Shown: piece by piece, positions 1 through 7,695 of the stretch
Layout: each line of letters starts with the position of its first letter
How positions within the stretch are numbered: position 1 is the stretch's first letter
NCBI GenBank assembly: GCA_044508835.1
Contig: JBIQHD010000031.1
Span: 1 to 54,808 of the forward strand
Length of the DNA stretch: 54,808 nucleotides
Reading direction: 5' to 3'
Source of the DNA: JAKFDI01 sp044508835
GTDB lineage: Bacteria > Pseudomonadota > Gammaproteobacteria > Burkholderiales > Burkholderiaceae_C
Position numbers and translations under genes: made by a program
The notes under the pieces: generated by a model
Told to the model about the DNA's origin: nothing
The model's database searches: none
The model's input: only the letters and a program-made list of their open reading frames with translations

Positions 1-54
1 CGCGAGGGCGGGCGCACCGTCGGCGCCGGCGTCGTGGCCAAGGTGCTGGAATAA
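1..54 (+). CDS. tuf: Elongation factor Tu, C-terminal end (partial)
   Basis: The first 17 codons read REGGRTVGAGVVAKVLE and then stop. This is the conserved C-terminus of EF-Tu, the GTPase that delivers aminoacyl-tRNA to the ribosome. Only domain III's last strand is in the window; the rest lies upstream. Its position nine bases before rpsJ matches the tuf-rpsJ order of the str-S10 junction in proteobacteria. An AAGGAG ribosome binding site for rpsJ overlaps the stop codon, so the two genes are probably co-transcribed. Confidence 0.95.
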   Translation, partial: REGGRTVGAGVVAKVLE

Positions 55-63
55 GGAGCGGAC

Positions 64-375
64 ATGCAAAAGCAGAAGATTCGCATCCGCCTCAAGGCCT
101 TCGACTACAAGCTCATCGACCAGTCGGCGCTCGAGATCGTCGACACCGCCAAGCGCACCGGCGCCATCGTCAAGGGCCCGGTGCCCCTGCCGACGCGCAT
201 GCAGCGCTTCGACATCCTGCGCTCGCCGCACGTCAACAAGACGAGCCGTGACCAGTTCGAGATCCGCACGCACCAGCGCCTGATGGACATCGTCGACCCG
301 ACCGACAAGACGGTCGACGCGCTGATGAAGCTCGACCTGCCGGCCGGCGTCGACGTCGAGATCAAGCTGCAGTAG
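64..375 (+). CDS. rpsJ: 30S ribosomal protein S10
   Basis: A 103-residue protein of the usual S10 length, starting MQKQKIRIRLKAFDY and carrying the family stretch GPVPLPTR near residue 40. S10 sits in the head of the small subunit; in other bacteria it also binds NusB in antitermination. The start is fixed by AAGGAG about six bases upstream, overlapping the tuf stop. A 194-bp gap with its own promoter separates it from rplC, so here it is grouped with tuf rather than tightly with the rest of the S10 cluster. Confidence 0.98.
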   Translation: MQKQKIRIRLKAFDYKLIDQSALEIVDTAKRTGAIVKGPVPLPTRMQRFDILRSPHVNKTSRDQFEIRTHQRLMDIVDPTDKTVDALMKLDLPAGVDVEIKLQ

Positions 376-420
376 CCGTCTCGACGGCCGGTGGGTATGC
401 GCTGCGGGTGGGTCCGCAAC

Positions 421-429
421 TGCTATACT
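421..429 (+). promoter_or_regulatory. Extended -10 promoter upstream of rplC
   Basis: The nine bases TGCTATACT form an extended -10 element (TGn plus TATACT) in the 194-bp gap between rpsJ and rplC. The -35 region is weak (CTGCGG at 402-407, spacer 16), as is common for extended -10 promoters. Exactly the same nine bases occur before tRNA-fMet. About 140 bp of untranslated leader would precede rplC, which leaves room for autoregulation of the S10 genes. The promoter call is an inference from motif match. Confidence 0.6.
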
Positions 430-569
430 CATCGGCTTTTCCGCGGGAGGCGTTCGCGCTTTTCAGCGGGCCAGGCGGCGAATCGAGAGGTTCGCCGCGC
501 AGTCAGTCCAACCAATCGATGTTGGGCGTTCGAAACAAAGGCTTCGCTCGTCGAGGCTGGAGAAAAACC

Positions 570-1241
570 ATGAGTCTGAGCAACCGTCTCGGATTGCTGG
601 GTCGCAAGGTGGGCATGATGCGCATCTTCACGGACGACGGCGACGCCGTTCCCGTGACGGTGCTCGACGTGTCGAACAACCGCGTCACCCAGGTCAAGAC
701 CGCAGAGACCGACGGCTACGCTGCCATCCAGGTGGCGTACGGCGCGCGCAAGGCGTCGCGCGTCACCAAGCCGGAGGCCGGCCACCTCGCCAAGGCGGGC
801 GTCGAAGCCGGCGAGATCCTCAAGGAATTCCGCGTCGCCGCCGAAGTGGCCGCCGAGTACAAGCCCGGCGCGCAAGTCCCGGTGAGCCTGTTCGCCGCCG
901 GCCAGAAGGTCGACGTGCAGGGCACCTCGATCGGCAAGGGCTTCACGGGCACCATCAAGCGCCACCATTTCGGCTCGCAGCGCGCCTCGCACGGCAACAG
1001 CCGTTCGCACAACGTGCCCGGCTCGATCTCGATGGCGCAGGACCCGGGCCGCGTGTTCCCGGGCAAGAAGATGTCCGGCCAGCTCGGCGACACGACGGTC
1101 ACCACGCAGAACCTCGACATCGTGCGCATCGACGAGGCGCGCCAGCTGCTGCTGGTGCGCGGCGCGGTGCCGGGCTCGAAGAACGGCCACGTGGTCGTGC
1201 GCCCGGCCGTCAAGGTCAAGGTCAAGAAGGGAGCCCAGTGA
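570..1241 (+). CDS. rplC: 50S ribosomal protein L3
   Basis: Starting at ATG 570 gives MSLSNRLGLLGRKVGMMRIF and 223 residues, close to the usual L3 length. GGAG at 559-562 is seven bases upstream. The open frame extends further upstream, but that part has no family resemblance. L3 binds 23S rRNA near the peptidyl-transferase centre and starts large-subunit assembly. The FTGTIKRHHFGSQRASHG region (about residues 128-145) is the characteristic long loop. Its stop overlaps the rplD start region. Confidence 0.98.
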   Translation: MSLSNRLGLLGRKVGMMRIFTDDGDAVPVTVLDVSNNRVTQVKTAETDGYAAIQVAYGARKASRVTKPEAGHLAKAGVEAGEILKEFRVAAEVAAEYKPGAQVPVSLFAAGQKVDVQGTSIGKGFTGTIKRHHFGSQRASHGNSRSHNVPGSISMAQDPGRVFPGKKMSGQLGDTTVTTQNLDIVRIDEARQLLLVRGAVPGSKNGHVVVRPAVKVKVKKGAQ

Positions 1242-1861
1242 TGCAGCTCGAGCTCCTGAACGAACAGGGTCAGGCCACCTCGAAGGTCGACGCGCCCGAC
1301 ACCGTGTTCGCGCGCGACTACAACGAAGCGCTGGTCCATCAGATCGTCGTCGCCTTCCAGGCGAACGCACGCCAGGGCACCCGTGCCCAGCTCGACCGCA
1401 CCATGGTCAAGCACAGCACGAAGAAGCCGTGGCGCCAGAAGGGCACCGGCCGCGCGCGCGCCGGCATGACCTCGTCGCCGCTGTGGCGCGGGGGCGGCCG
1501 TATCTTCCCGAACAGCCCGGACGAGAACTTCACCCAGAAGGTCAACAAGAAGATGTACCGCGCCGGCATGGCCGCCATCTTCTCGCAGCTGGCCCGCGAA
1601 GGCCGCCTGGCCGTGGTGGACTCGCTGACGGTGGATTCGCCCAAGACCAAGCAGCTCGCGCAGAAGTTCAAGGCCATGGGCCTCGATTCCGTGCTGGTGA
1701 TCGCCGATGCCGTGGACGAGAACCTGCTGCTCGCCTCGCGCAACCTCGCGAACGTGCTGGTGGTCGAGCCGCGCTACGCCGATCCGCTGTCGCTGGTCTT
1801 CTACAAGAAGGTGCTGGTGACCAAGGGCGCGATCGAGCAACTCAAGGAGATGCTGGCATGA
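1241..1861 (+). CDS. rplD: 50S ribosomal protein L4
   Basis: Two consecutive ATG codons (1238 and 1241) are possible starts. The second gives MQLELLNEQGQ and a seven-base spacing to GGGAG at 1229-1233, so it is preferred; the protein is then 206 residues. L4 binds 23S rRNA and lines the exit tunnel. The loop with KPWRQKGTGRARAG (about residues 61-74) is the tunnel extension. In enterobacteria L4 represses its own operon; no leader for that could be recognised here. ATGA overlap with rplW indicates translational coupling. Confidence 0.97.
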   Translation: MQLELLNEQGQATSKVDAPDTVFARDYNEALVHQIVVAFQANARQGTRAQLDRTMVKHSTKKPWRQKGTGRARAGMTSSPLWRGGGRIFPNSPDENFTQKVNKKMYRAGMAAIFSQLAREGRLAVVDSLTVDSPKTKQLAQKFKAMGLDSVLVIADAVDENLLLASRNLANVLVVEPRYADPLSLVFYKKVLVTKGAIEQLKEMLA

Positions 1862-2172
1862 GCGCCGTGAAATTCGACGAGGGCCGCCTGGCCCAGGTGC
1901 TGGTGGCGCCCATCGTGTCCGAGAAGGCCACCGCGGCCGCCGAGAAGAACAACCAGGTGTTGTTCAAGGTGCTGCGCGATGCCACCAAGCCCGAGATCAA
2001 GGCGGCCGTCGAGCTGATGTTCAAGGTCGAGGTCGCTTCGGTGTCGACCGTGGTGCAAAAGGGCAAGGTCAAGCGCTTCGGCCGCTCCATCGGTCGCCGC
2101 GACCACGTCAAGAAGGCGTACGTGTCGCTGAAGGAAGGCCAGGAGCTCAACTTCTCCGGGGAGGCCGCGTAA
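1858..2172 (+). CDS. rplW: 50S ribosomal protein L23
   Basis: A 104-residue protein starting MSAVKFDEGRLAQVLVAPIV with the family core VSEKATAAAEKNNQVLFKV. L23 lies at the tunnel exit and docks trigger factor and SRP. The ATG overlaps the rplD stop in an ATGA, and the TAA stop overlaps the rplB ATG by one base (TAATG). The upstream open frame seen in this phase is antisense-like composition inside rplD and is not part of the gene. Confidence 0.97.
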   Translation: MSAVKFDEGRLAQVLVAPIVSEKATAAAEKNNQVLFKVLRDATKPEIKAAVELMFKVEVASVSTVVQKGKVKRFGRSIGRRDHVKKAYVSLKEGQELNFSGEAA

Positions 2173-2996
2173 TGGCCGTCATCAAAGTCAAGCCCACGTC
2201 GCCCGGCCGCCGCGCCGTCGTGAAGGTGGTGCACAAGCACCTGCACAAGGGCAAGCCCGAGGCGTCGCTGCTCGAGCCGCAGATGCAGAACGCCGGCCGC
2301 AACAACAACGGCCACATCACGATCCGCCATCGCGGCGGTGGTCACAAGCACCACTACCGCGTGATCGACTTCGTGCGCAACAAGGACGGCATCCCGGCGA
2401 AGGTCGAGCGCATCGAGTACGACCCGAACCGCACCGCCCACATCGCGCTGGTGTGCTACGCCGACGGCGAGCGCCGCTACATCATCGCCCCGCGCGGCCT
2501 GGAGGTCGGCTCGACGGTGATCAGCGGCGCCGAGGCCCCCATCAAGGCCGGCAACACGCTGCCGATCCGCAACATTCCCGTCGGCTCGACCATCCATTGC
2601 GTCGAGATCCTGCCGGCCAAGGGTGCACAGATCGCGCGTTCCGCCGGCGCCGGCGTGACGCTGCTGGCGCGTGAAGGCATGTACGCCCAGGTCCGCCTGC
2701 GCTCGGGCGAGGTGCGCCGCGTCCACATCGACTGCCGCGCCACGATCGGCGAGGTGTCGAACGAAGAGCACAGCCTGCGCCAGTACGGCAAGGCCGGCGC
2801 GACGCGCTGGAAGGGCATCCGCCCGACGGTGCGCGGCGTGGCGATGAACCCAGTGGACCACCCGCACGGCGGCGGCGAAGGCCGCACCGGCGAAGGCCAG
2901 GTGCCGGTGTCGCCGTGGAACACGATGACCAAGGGCTACCGCACTCGCAACAACAAGCGCACGCAGACGTTCATCGTCTCGCGTCGCAAGAAGTAA
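2172..2996 (+). CDS. rplB: 50S ribosomal protein L2
   Basis: A 274-residue protein, normal for L2, starting MAVIKVKPTSPGRRAVVKVV. L2 is the conserved 23S rRNA-binding protein needed for subunit association and peptidyl transfer. The signature MNPVDHPHGGGEGRTGEG (about residues 224-241) includes the invariant histidine region. It is one base-overlapped with rplW and followed 15 bases later by rpsS. Confidence 0.98.
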   Translation: MAVIKVKPTSPGRRAVVKVVHKHLHKGKPEASLLEPQMQNAGRNNNGHITIRHRGGGHKHHYRVIDFVRNKDGIPAKVERIEYDPNRTAHIALVCYADGERRYIIAPRGLEVGSTVISGAEAPIKAGNTLPIRNIPVGSTIHCVEILPAKGAQIARSAGAGVTLLAREGMYAQVRLRSGEVRRVHIDCRATIGEVSNEEHSLRQYGKAGATRWKGIRPTVRGVAMNPVDHPHGGGEGRTGEGQVPVSPWNTMTKGYRTRNNKRTQTFIVSRRKK

Positions 2997-3011
2997 GGAA
3001 GGGGTGGCACC

Positions 3012-3290
3012 ATGACCCGTTCACTGAAAAAGGGCCCCTTCGTCGACCACCACCTGATGGCCAAGGTCGAGAAGGCCACGGCCGTCAAGGACAAGAAGCC
3101 GATCAAGACGTGGTCGCGCCGCTCGACGATCCTGCCCGACTTCATCGGCCTGACGATCGCCGTGCACAACGGCAAGCAGCACGTGCCGGTCTACGTCACC
3201 GACCAGATGGTCGGCCACAAGCTTGGTGAATTTGCGCTCACGCGCACGTTCAAGGGGCACCCGGCCGACAAGAAGGCCAACAAGAAGTAA
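3012..3290 (+). CDS. rpsS: 30S ribosomal protein S19
   Basis: A 92-residue protein of the usual length, starting MTRSLKKGPFVDHHLM and carrying the family motifs IKTWSRRSTILPDFIGLTIA and GHKLGEFALTRTF. S19 binds the 3' domain of 16S rRNA together with S13 in the head. A purine-rich AAGGAAGGGG lies in the 15-base gap after rplB and serves as ribosome binding site. Confidence 0.98.
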   Translation: MTRSLKKGPFVDHHLMAKVEKATAVKDKKPIKTWSRRSTILPDFIGLTIAVHNGKQHVPVYVTDQMVGHKLGEFALTRTFKGHPADKKANKK

Positions 3291-3301
3291 GGATGACGAC
3301 G

Positions 3302-3631
3302 ATGGAAACACGTTCAATCGTTCGCGGCGTCCGTCTGTCGGTCGACAAGGGTCGGCTGGTGGCCGACATGGTCCGCGGCAAGAAGGTCGATCAGGCCCTC
3401 AACATCCTGACCTTCACCCCCAAGAAGGCGGCCGGCATCATCAAGAAGGCGCTCGAATCGGCCATCGCCAATGCCGAGCACAACGACGGCGCCGACATCG
3501 ACGAACTGAAGGTCAAGACGATCCATGTGGAGCAGGGCGCCACGCTGAAGCGTTTCTCCGCGCGCGCCAAGGGCCGCGGCAACCGCATCAGCAAGCCGAC
3601 CTGCCACATCTTCGTGACCGTCGGCGACTGA
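3302..3631 (+). CDS. rplV: 50S ribosomal protein L22
   Basis: The ATG at 3302 gives METRSIVRGVRLSVDKGRLV and 109 residues, matching L22 length. A second ATG at 3293 would overlap its own AAGGA ribosome binding site (3289-3293), so the downstream start, eight bases after AAGGA, is chosen. L22 spans the large-subunit domains and its beta-hairpin lines the exit tunnel next to L4. The hairpin region holds RAKGRGNRISKPTCHI near the C-terminus. Confidence 0.96.
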   Translation: METRSIVRGVRLSVDKGRLVADMVRGKKVDQALNILTFTPKKAAGIIKKALESAIANAEHNDGADIDELKVKTIHVEQGATLKRFSARAKGRGNRISKPTCHIFVTVGD

Positions 3632-3646
3632 GGCCAAAGGAAGATC

Positions 3647-4540
3647 ATGGGACAAAAGATTCATCCGACCGGCTTCCGTCTGCCCGTCACCCGCAACTGG
3701 GCCTCGCGCTGGTATGCGTCGAACCAGAACTTCGCCACGATGCTGGCCGAAGACCTGAAGGTTCGCGACTACCTCAAGACTCGCCTGAAGAGCGCGGCCG
3801 TCTCGCGCATCCTCATCGAGCGCCCCGCCAAGAACGCCCGCATCACCATCTACTCGGCGCGTCCGGGCGTGGTGATCGGCAAGAAGGGCGAGGACATCGA
3901 GAACCTGAAGGCCGAGCTGACGCGCCGCCTGGGCGTGCCGGTGGCGGTGAACATCGAGGAGGTGCGCAAGCCCGAGATCGATGCGCAGCTGATCGCCGAC
4001 AGCATCACCCAGCAGCTCGAGAAGCGCATCATGTTCCGCCGCGCCATGAAGCGCGCGATGCAGAACGCGATGCGCCTGGGCGCGCAGGGCATCAAGCTGA
4101 TGTCCTCGGGCCGCCTGAACGGCATCGAGATCGCACGCTGCGAGTGGTACCGCGAAGGCCGCGTGCCGCTGCACACCCTGAAGGCCGACATCGACTACGG
4201 CTTCTCGGAAGCCCGCACCACCTACGGCATCATCGGCGTGAAGTGCTGGGTCTACCGCGGCGACCGCCTGCCCAACGGCGAAGCGCCGGGCATCGTGACG
4301 CCGGCGGGTGCCGAGGACGACCGCCGTCCGCGCCGCAACGCCCGCCCGGGTGCGCCGGGTGGCCGCGGCCGTCCGGCAGGCGGCGCCGGCTTCGACCGTG
4401 GCGCGCCGCGCCAGGCCGCCCCGGGCGACCGGCCGGCCGACGCGGCTGCCGATGCCGCGAAGCCCGCCGCCAAGCGTGTCCGCAAGGCCGCAGCGCCTGG
4501 CGCCGCCGAGCCCGCCAAGGGCGAGGCCAAAGGAGAATAA
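3647..4540 (+). CDS. rpsC: 30S ribosomal protein S3 with long Ala/Arg/Pro tail
   Basis: A 297-residue protein starting MGQKIHPTGFRLPVTRNWAS. The KH domain contains VVIGKKGEDIENLK (about residues 74-87), and the C-terminal domain contains MSSGRLNGIEIAR. S3 guards the mRNA entry channel. The conserved fold ends near residue 215-220; the remaining 75 or so residues are low-complexity, rich in Ala, Arg, Pro and Gly. Enterobacterial S3 is about 233 residues, so this tail is long. Betaproteobacterial S3 proteins are known to carry such tails. Confidence 0.97.
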   Translation: MGQKIHPTGFRLPVTRNWASRWYASNQNFATMLAEDLKVRDYLKTRLKSAAVSRILIERPAKNARITIYSARPGVVIGKKGEDIENLKAELTRRLGVPVAVNIEEVRKPEIDAQLIADSITQQLEKRIMFRRAMKRAMQNAMRLGAQGIKLMSSGRLNGIEIARCEWYREGRVPLHTLKADIDYGFSEARTTYGIIGVKCWVYRGDRLPNGEAPGIVTPAGAEDDRRPRRNARPGAPGGRGRPAGGAGFDRGAPRQAAPGDRPADAAADAAKPAAKRVRKAAAPGAAEPAKGEAKGE

Positions 4541-4542
4541 GC

Positions 4543-4959
4543 ATGCTGCAACCCTCACGCAGGAAGTTCCGCAAGGAGCAGAAGGGCCGCAACACCGGCG
4601 TCGCCACGCGCGGCGCGGCAGTGTCCTTCGGCGACTTCGGCCTCAAGGCCACCGAGCGCGGCCGCATCACCGCGCGGCAGATCGAGGCGGCTCGCCGCGC
4701 GATCTCGCGCCACATCAAGCGCGGTGGCCGCATCTTCATCCGCATCTTCCCCGACAAGCCGATCTCGCAGAAGCCGGCCGAAGTCCGCATGGGCAACGGC
4801 AAGGGCAACCCCGAGTACTACGTGGCCGAGATCCAGCCGGGCAAGGTGCTGTACGAAATCAACGGCGTGCCCGAAGAGCTGGCCCGCGAGGCGTTCCGCC
4901 TGGCCTCGGCCAAGCTGCCGCTGAGCACCACCTTCGTGTCCCGTCAGGTGGGCGCTTGA
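4543..4959 (+). CDS. rplP: 50S ribosomal protein L16
   Basis: ATG 4543, two bases after the rpsC stop, gives MLQPSRRKFRKEQKGRNTGV and 138 residues, the standard L16 size. AGGAG overlaps the end of rpsC and sets this start; the long upstream open frame is not coding. L16 organises the A-site tRNA region of the large subunit. The motif GNPEYYVAEIQPGKVLYEI (about residues 87-105) is typical. Confidence 0.97.
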   Translation: MLQPSRRKFRKEQKGRNTGVATRGAAVSFGDFGLKATERGRITARQIEAARRAISRHIKRGGRIFIRIFPDKPISQKPAEVRMGNGKGNPEYYVAEIQPGKVLYEINGVPEELAREAFRLASAKLPLSTTFVSRQVGA

Positions 4960-4978
4960 CGCCCGCACGGAGAACATC

Positions 4979-5182
4979 ATGAAAGCATCCGAACTCCGTT
5001 CGAAGGACGTGGCCGGGCTCCAGAAGGAAGTCGCCGACCTGCTCAAGGCCCATTTCGGCCTGCGCATGCAGAAGGCGACCCAGCAGCTGACGAACCATTC
5101 GCAGCTGGGCAAGACCCGTCGTGACATCGCGCGGGCGAAGACCGTCCTTGCGCAGAAGAAGAAGGAAGGGGCCGCCAAATGA
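4979..5182 (+). CDS. rpmC: 50S ribosomal protein L29
   Basis: A 67-residue protein starting MKASELRSKDVAGLQKEVAD, with the family end RRDIARAKTVLAQKKKEG. L29 is a two-helix protein at the tunnel exit beside L23. The start follows CGGAG by about seven bases. Its stop overlaps the rpsQ start in an ATGA, so the two are translationally coupled. Confidence 0.97.
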   Translation: MKASELRSKDVAGLQKEVADLLKAHFGLRMQKATQQLTNHSQLGKTRRDIARAKTVLAQKKKEGAAK

Positions 5183-5472
5183 GCGAGACCGCAAGCGCCA
5201 CCGAAGCCGCACCGAAGGCCAAGAACACCCGCACGCTGGTGGGCAAGGTCGTGAGCGACAAGCGCTCGAAGACCATCACGGTGCTGGTCGAGCGCCGCAC
5301 CAAGCACGAGCTCTACGGCAAGATCGTGGCGAAGTCGAGCAAGTACCACGCCCACGACGAGAACGGCGAGTACAAGCTGGGCGACGTGGTCGAGATCGCC
5401 GAGGCGCGGCCGATCTCCAAGACGAAGTCGTGGGTCGTGACGCGCCTGGTCCAGAAGGCCGTGATCGTCTGA
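5179..5472 (+). CDS. rpsQ: 30S ribosomal protein S17
   Basis: A 97-residue protein with S17 motifs TLVGKVVSDKRSKTITVLVE (about residues 19-38) and KSSKYHAHDENGEYKLGDVV. S17 is a primary 16S rRNA-binding protein. The N-terminal 15 residues are Ala/Glu-rich and extend beyond the enterobacterial protein. It is the last gene before a strong intrinsic terminator, so it closes the S10 transcription unit here. Confidence 0.97.
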   Translation: MSETASATEAAPKAKNTRTLVGKVVSDKRSKTITVLVERRTKHELYGKIVAKSSKYHAHDENGEYKLGDVVEIAEARPISKTKSWVVTRLVQKAVIV

Positions 5473-5491
5473 CCCGTTCGACGCCACAGGC

Positions 5492-5538
5492 ACGACGGCC
5501 GGCACGCTGGGGAACCAGCGGCCGGCCGTCGTCGTTTT
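5492..5538 (+). terminator. Intrinsic terminator after rpsQ
   Basis: A near-perfect stem is built from 5492-5503 (ACGACGGCCGGC) and 5505-5510 on the left, and 5515-5520 and 5521-5532 on the right. It has one bulged A and a GGAA tetraloop at 5511-5514. TTTT follows at 5535-5538. It starts 20 bases after the rpsQ stop and is oriented to end transcription of the S10 genes. Its strength suggests the downstream peroxiredoxin and spc genes need their own promoters. Confidence 0.88.
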
Positions 5539-5663
5539 CCCCGTGGCCGCTCGGCGCCCAGGGGCATCGCCGGGCGCGCTGCCCGGCGGGGCGCAACGAA
5601 GGGATACTGCTCGCCCGGCGCGCGTGACCGGCACGGCGCGGCCGCACAACCAAGGAGACGACC

Positions 5664-6182
5664 ATGATCAAGATCGGCGACAAGCTGCCCGCGGCTTCCC
5701 TGCAGGAATTCATCGAGGTGGAAGGCAACGGGTGCTCGCTCGGGCCCAACACCTTCGACGTCCAGAAGGCGGCGGCGGGGCGCACGATCGCCATCTTCGG
5801 CCTGCCCGGGGCGTTCACCCCGACCTGCTCGGCCCAGCACGTGCCGGGCTACGTGCAGCAGGCCGACGCGCTGAAAGCCGCGGGCGTCGACGAGATCTGG
5901 TGCGTCTCGGTCAACGATTCCTTCGTCATGGGGGCGTGGGGCCGCGAGCAGAAGACGTCCGGCAAGGTCCGCATGATGGCCGACGGCAGCGCCGACTTCG
6001 CCCGTGCGCTCGGCCTGACCCTGGACCTCACGTCCCGCGGGATGGGCGTGCGCTCGCAGCGTTACTCGATGCTGGTGGTGGACGGCACCGTCAAGACCCT
6101 CAATGTCGAGGCGCCCGGCAAGTTCGAGGTCAGCGATGCGCAGACCCTGCTCGGCCAGGCCCGGCAGGCGCCGCAAGGCTGA
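5664..6182 (+). CDS. Peroxiredoxin, Prx5/AhpC-TSA type, inside the ribosomal cluster
   Basis: A 172-residue thiol peroxidase starting MIKIGDKLPAASLQEFIEVE. The peroxidatic cysteine is C55 in PGAFTPTCSAQHVPGY, the Prx5 active-site motif; C24 and C80 are further cysteines, and no certain resolving cysteine can be named. It reduces hydroperoxides in the cytosol with glutathione, glutaredoxin or thioredoxin. CAAGGAG stands about seven bases before the ATG. It is flanked by the rpsQ terminator and the rplN promoter, so it looks like a separate unit lodged between S10 and spc. A weak -10 (GATACT at 5603-5608) could serve it. Confidence 0.93.
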   Translation: MIKIGDKLPAASLQEFIEVEGNGCSLGPNTFDVQKAAAGRTIAIFGLPGAFTPTCSAQHVPGYVQQADALKAAGVDEIWCVSVNDSFVMGAWGREQKTSGKVRMMADGSADFARALGLTLDLTSRGMGVRSQRYSMLVVDGTVKTLNVEAPGKFEVSDAQTLLGQARQAPQG

Positions 6183-6214
6183 CCCCGCCCCTTGGCGCCC
6201 TGTGAAGCCCACGC

Positions 6215-6244
6215 TTGACAGGTGCGCCAGGCAAAGCCGATAAT
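6215..6244 (+). promoter_or_regulatory. Sigma-70-type promoter for rplN and the spc genes
   Basis: TTGACA at 6215-6220 and GATAAT at 6239-6244 are separated by 18 bases. The -35 matches consensus fully and the -10 differs at one position. It lies about 180 bp upstream of the rplN ATG and about 33 bp after the peroxiredoxin stop. Together with the terminator after rpsQ it indicates independent transcription of the spc block. The leader of about 170 bases has no recognised fold. Confidence 0.8.
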
Positions 6245-6423
6245 CGCCGACTTCGCCGGAAATCCGGCCGCGTCATTCGGCGCGGTGACGCTTTCCGGTT
6301 CCGCCCAAACGCCCCGCGGCGCGCCTTTCGGCCACGACACGGGGTGACGGGCCCAAGACTGGCTGTGCGCTGGCTTCATGGTGGGCATGGGGCGGCAAAC
6401 GGTTCAAGTTGGGGACAGAGAAC

Positions 6424-6792
6424 ATGATTCAAATGCAGTCGCGGCTCGACGTCGCGGACAACACGGGCGCGAAATCCGTCATGTGCATCAAGGTGCTGGG
6501 CGGCTCGAAGCGCCGTTACGCCGGCATCGGTGACGTGATCAAGGTCAGCGTCAAGGAAGCCGCGCCCCGCGGCCGCGTGAAGAAGGGCGAGATCTACAGC
6601 GCCGTCGTCGTGCGCACCGCCAAGGGCGTGCGCCGCCAGGACGGCTCGCTCGTCAAGTTCGACGGCAATGCCGCCGTGCTGTTGAACGCCAAGCTCGAGC
6701 CGATCGGCACGCGCATCTTCGGCCCGGTGACGCGCGAGCTGCGCACCGAACGCTTCATGAAGATCGTGTCGCTCGCACCCGAAGTGCTCTGA
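6424..6792 (+). CDS. rplN: 50S ribosomal protein L14
   Basis: ATG 6424 gives MIQMQSRLDVADNTGAKSVM and 122 residues, exactly the L14 norm; an in-frame ATG 15 bases earlier would add five residues with no family support. L14 lies at the subunit interface and forms bridges to 16S rRNA; RsfS silences ribosomes by binding it. It is the first spc gene here and follows its own promoter. Confidence 0.98.
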   Translation: MIQMQSRLDVADNTGAKSVMCIKVLGGSKRRYAGIGDVIKVSVKEAAPRGRVKKGEIYSAVVVRTAKGVRRQDGSLVKFDGNAAVLLNAKLEPIGTRIFGPVTRELRTERFMKIVSLAPEVL

Positions 6793-6818
6793 GCGGCCGG
6801 CGGCTTCAAGGAACTGTC

Positions 6819-7136
6819 ATGAACAAGATTCGCAAGGGCGACCAGGTCATCGTGCTGACCGGCCGCGACAAGGGCAAGCGCGGTACCGTCGCGCAGCGCG
6901 TGGACGCCGACCGTCTGGTGATCGAGGGCGTCAACCTCGTGAAGAAGCACGTCAAGCCGAACCCGATGAAGGGCGCGACCGGCGGCATCGTCGACAAGGC
7001 CATGCCGATCCACCAGTCGAACGTGGCGATCTTCAATGCCGCGACCGGCAAGGCCGATCGCGTGGGCATCAAGTTCCTGCAAGACGGCAAGAAGGTTCGC
7101 GTCTTCAAGTCCAGCGGCGAAGAAATCAAGGCATAA
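6819..7136 (+). CDS. rplX: 50S ribosomal protein L24
   Basis: A 105-residue protein starting MNKIRKGDQVIVLTGRDKGK, the KOW motif of L24. L24 is one of the two proteins that nucleate large-subunit assembly by binding the 5' end of 23S rRNA. AAGGA precedes the ATG by about seven bases. The spacing to rplE is 11 bases. Confidence 0.97.
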   Translation: MNKIRKGDQVIVLTGRDKGKRGTVAQRVDADRLVIEGVNLVKKHVKPNPMKGATGGIVDKAMPIHQSNVAIFNAATGKADRVGIKFLQDGKKVRVFKSSGEEIKA

Positions 7137-7147
7137 GAGGCGCGACC

Positions 7148-7687
7148 ATGGCTCGTCTGCAAAAGTTTTATCGCGAAGAAGTGGTGCCGGACCTCGTGAA
7201 GAAGTTCGGCTACAAGTCCTCGATGGAGGTGCCGCGCATCACCAAGATCACGCTCAACATGGGCGTGAGCGAGGCCGTCTCGGACAAGAAGGTGATGGAG
7301 CACGCCGTGGGCGACCTCACCAAGATCGCCGGCCAGAAGCCCGTGGTCACCAAGTCGAAGAAGGCCATCGCCGGCTTCAAGATCCGCGAGAACGTGCCCA
7401 TCGGCTGCATGGTCACGCTGCGCGGCGTGCGCATGTACGAATTCCTCGACCGCTTCGTGACCATCGCGCTGCCGCGCGTGCGCGACTTCCGGGGCATCTC
7501 GGGCCGCGCGTTCGACGGCCGCGGCAACTACAACGTCGGCGTGAAAGAGCAGATCATCTTTCCGGAAGTCGACTACGACAAGATCGACGTGTTGCGTGGC
7601 CTGAACATCAGCATCACCACGACCGCGAAGAATGACGACGAGGCCAAGGCGCTGCTGTCGGCATTCAAATTCCCGTTCAAGAACTGA
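7148..7687 (+). CDS. rplE: 50S ribosomal protein L5
   Basis: A 179-residue protein with the motif ITKITLNMGVSEAVSDKKVM (about residues 32-51) and an ending of ALLSAFKFPFKN typical of bacterial L5. L5 carries 5S rRNA into the central protuberance and contacts the P-site tRNA. AAGAGG provides the ribosome binding site. rpsN follows nine bases after the stop. Confidence 0.98.
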   Translation: MARLQKFYREEVVPDLVKKFGYKSSMEVPRITKITLNMGVSEAVSDKKVMEHAVGDLTKIAGQKPVVTKSKKAIAGFKIRENVPIGCMVTLRGVRMYEFLDRFVTIALPRVRDFRGISGRAFDGRGNYNVGVKEQIIFPEVDYDKIDVLRGLNISITTTAKNDDEAKALLSAFKFPFKN

Positions 7688-7695
7688 GGTGGCAC

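Noticed and set aside
429..1370. Long minus-strand frames opposite rplC and rplD
   Set aside because: They are Arg/His-rich shadows of ribosomal genes with no ribosome binding sites or family features.
3223..4959. A 578-codon frame across rplV, rpsC and rplP
   Set aside because: Only the last 138 codons (L16) are coding; the ribosome binding site and family start are at 4543.
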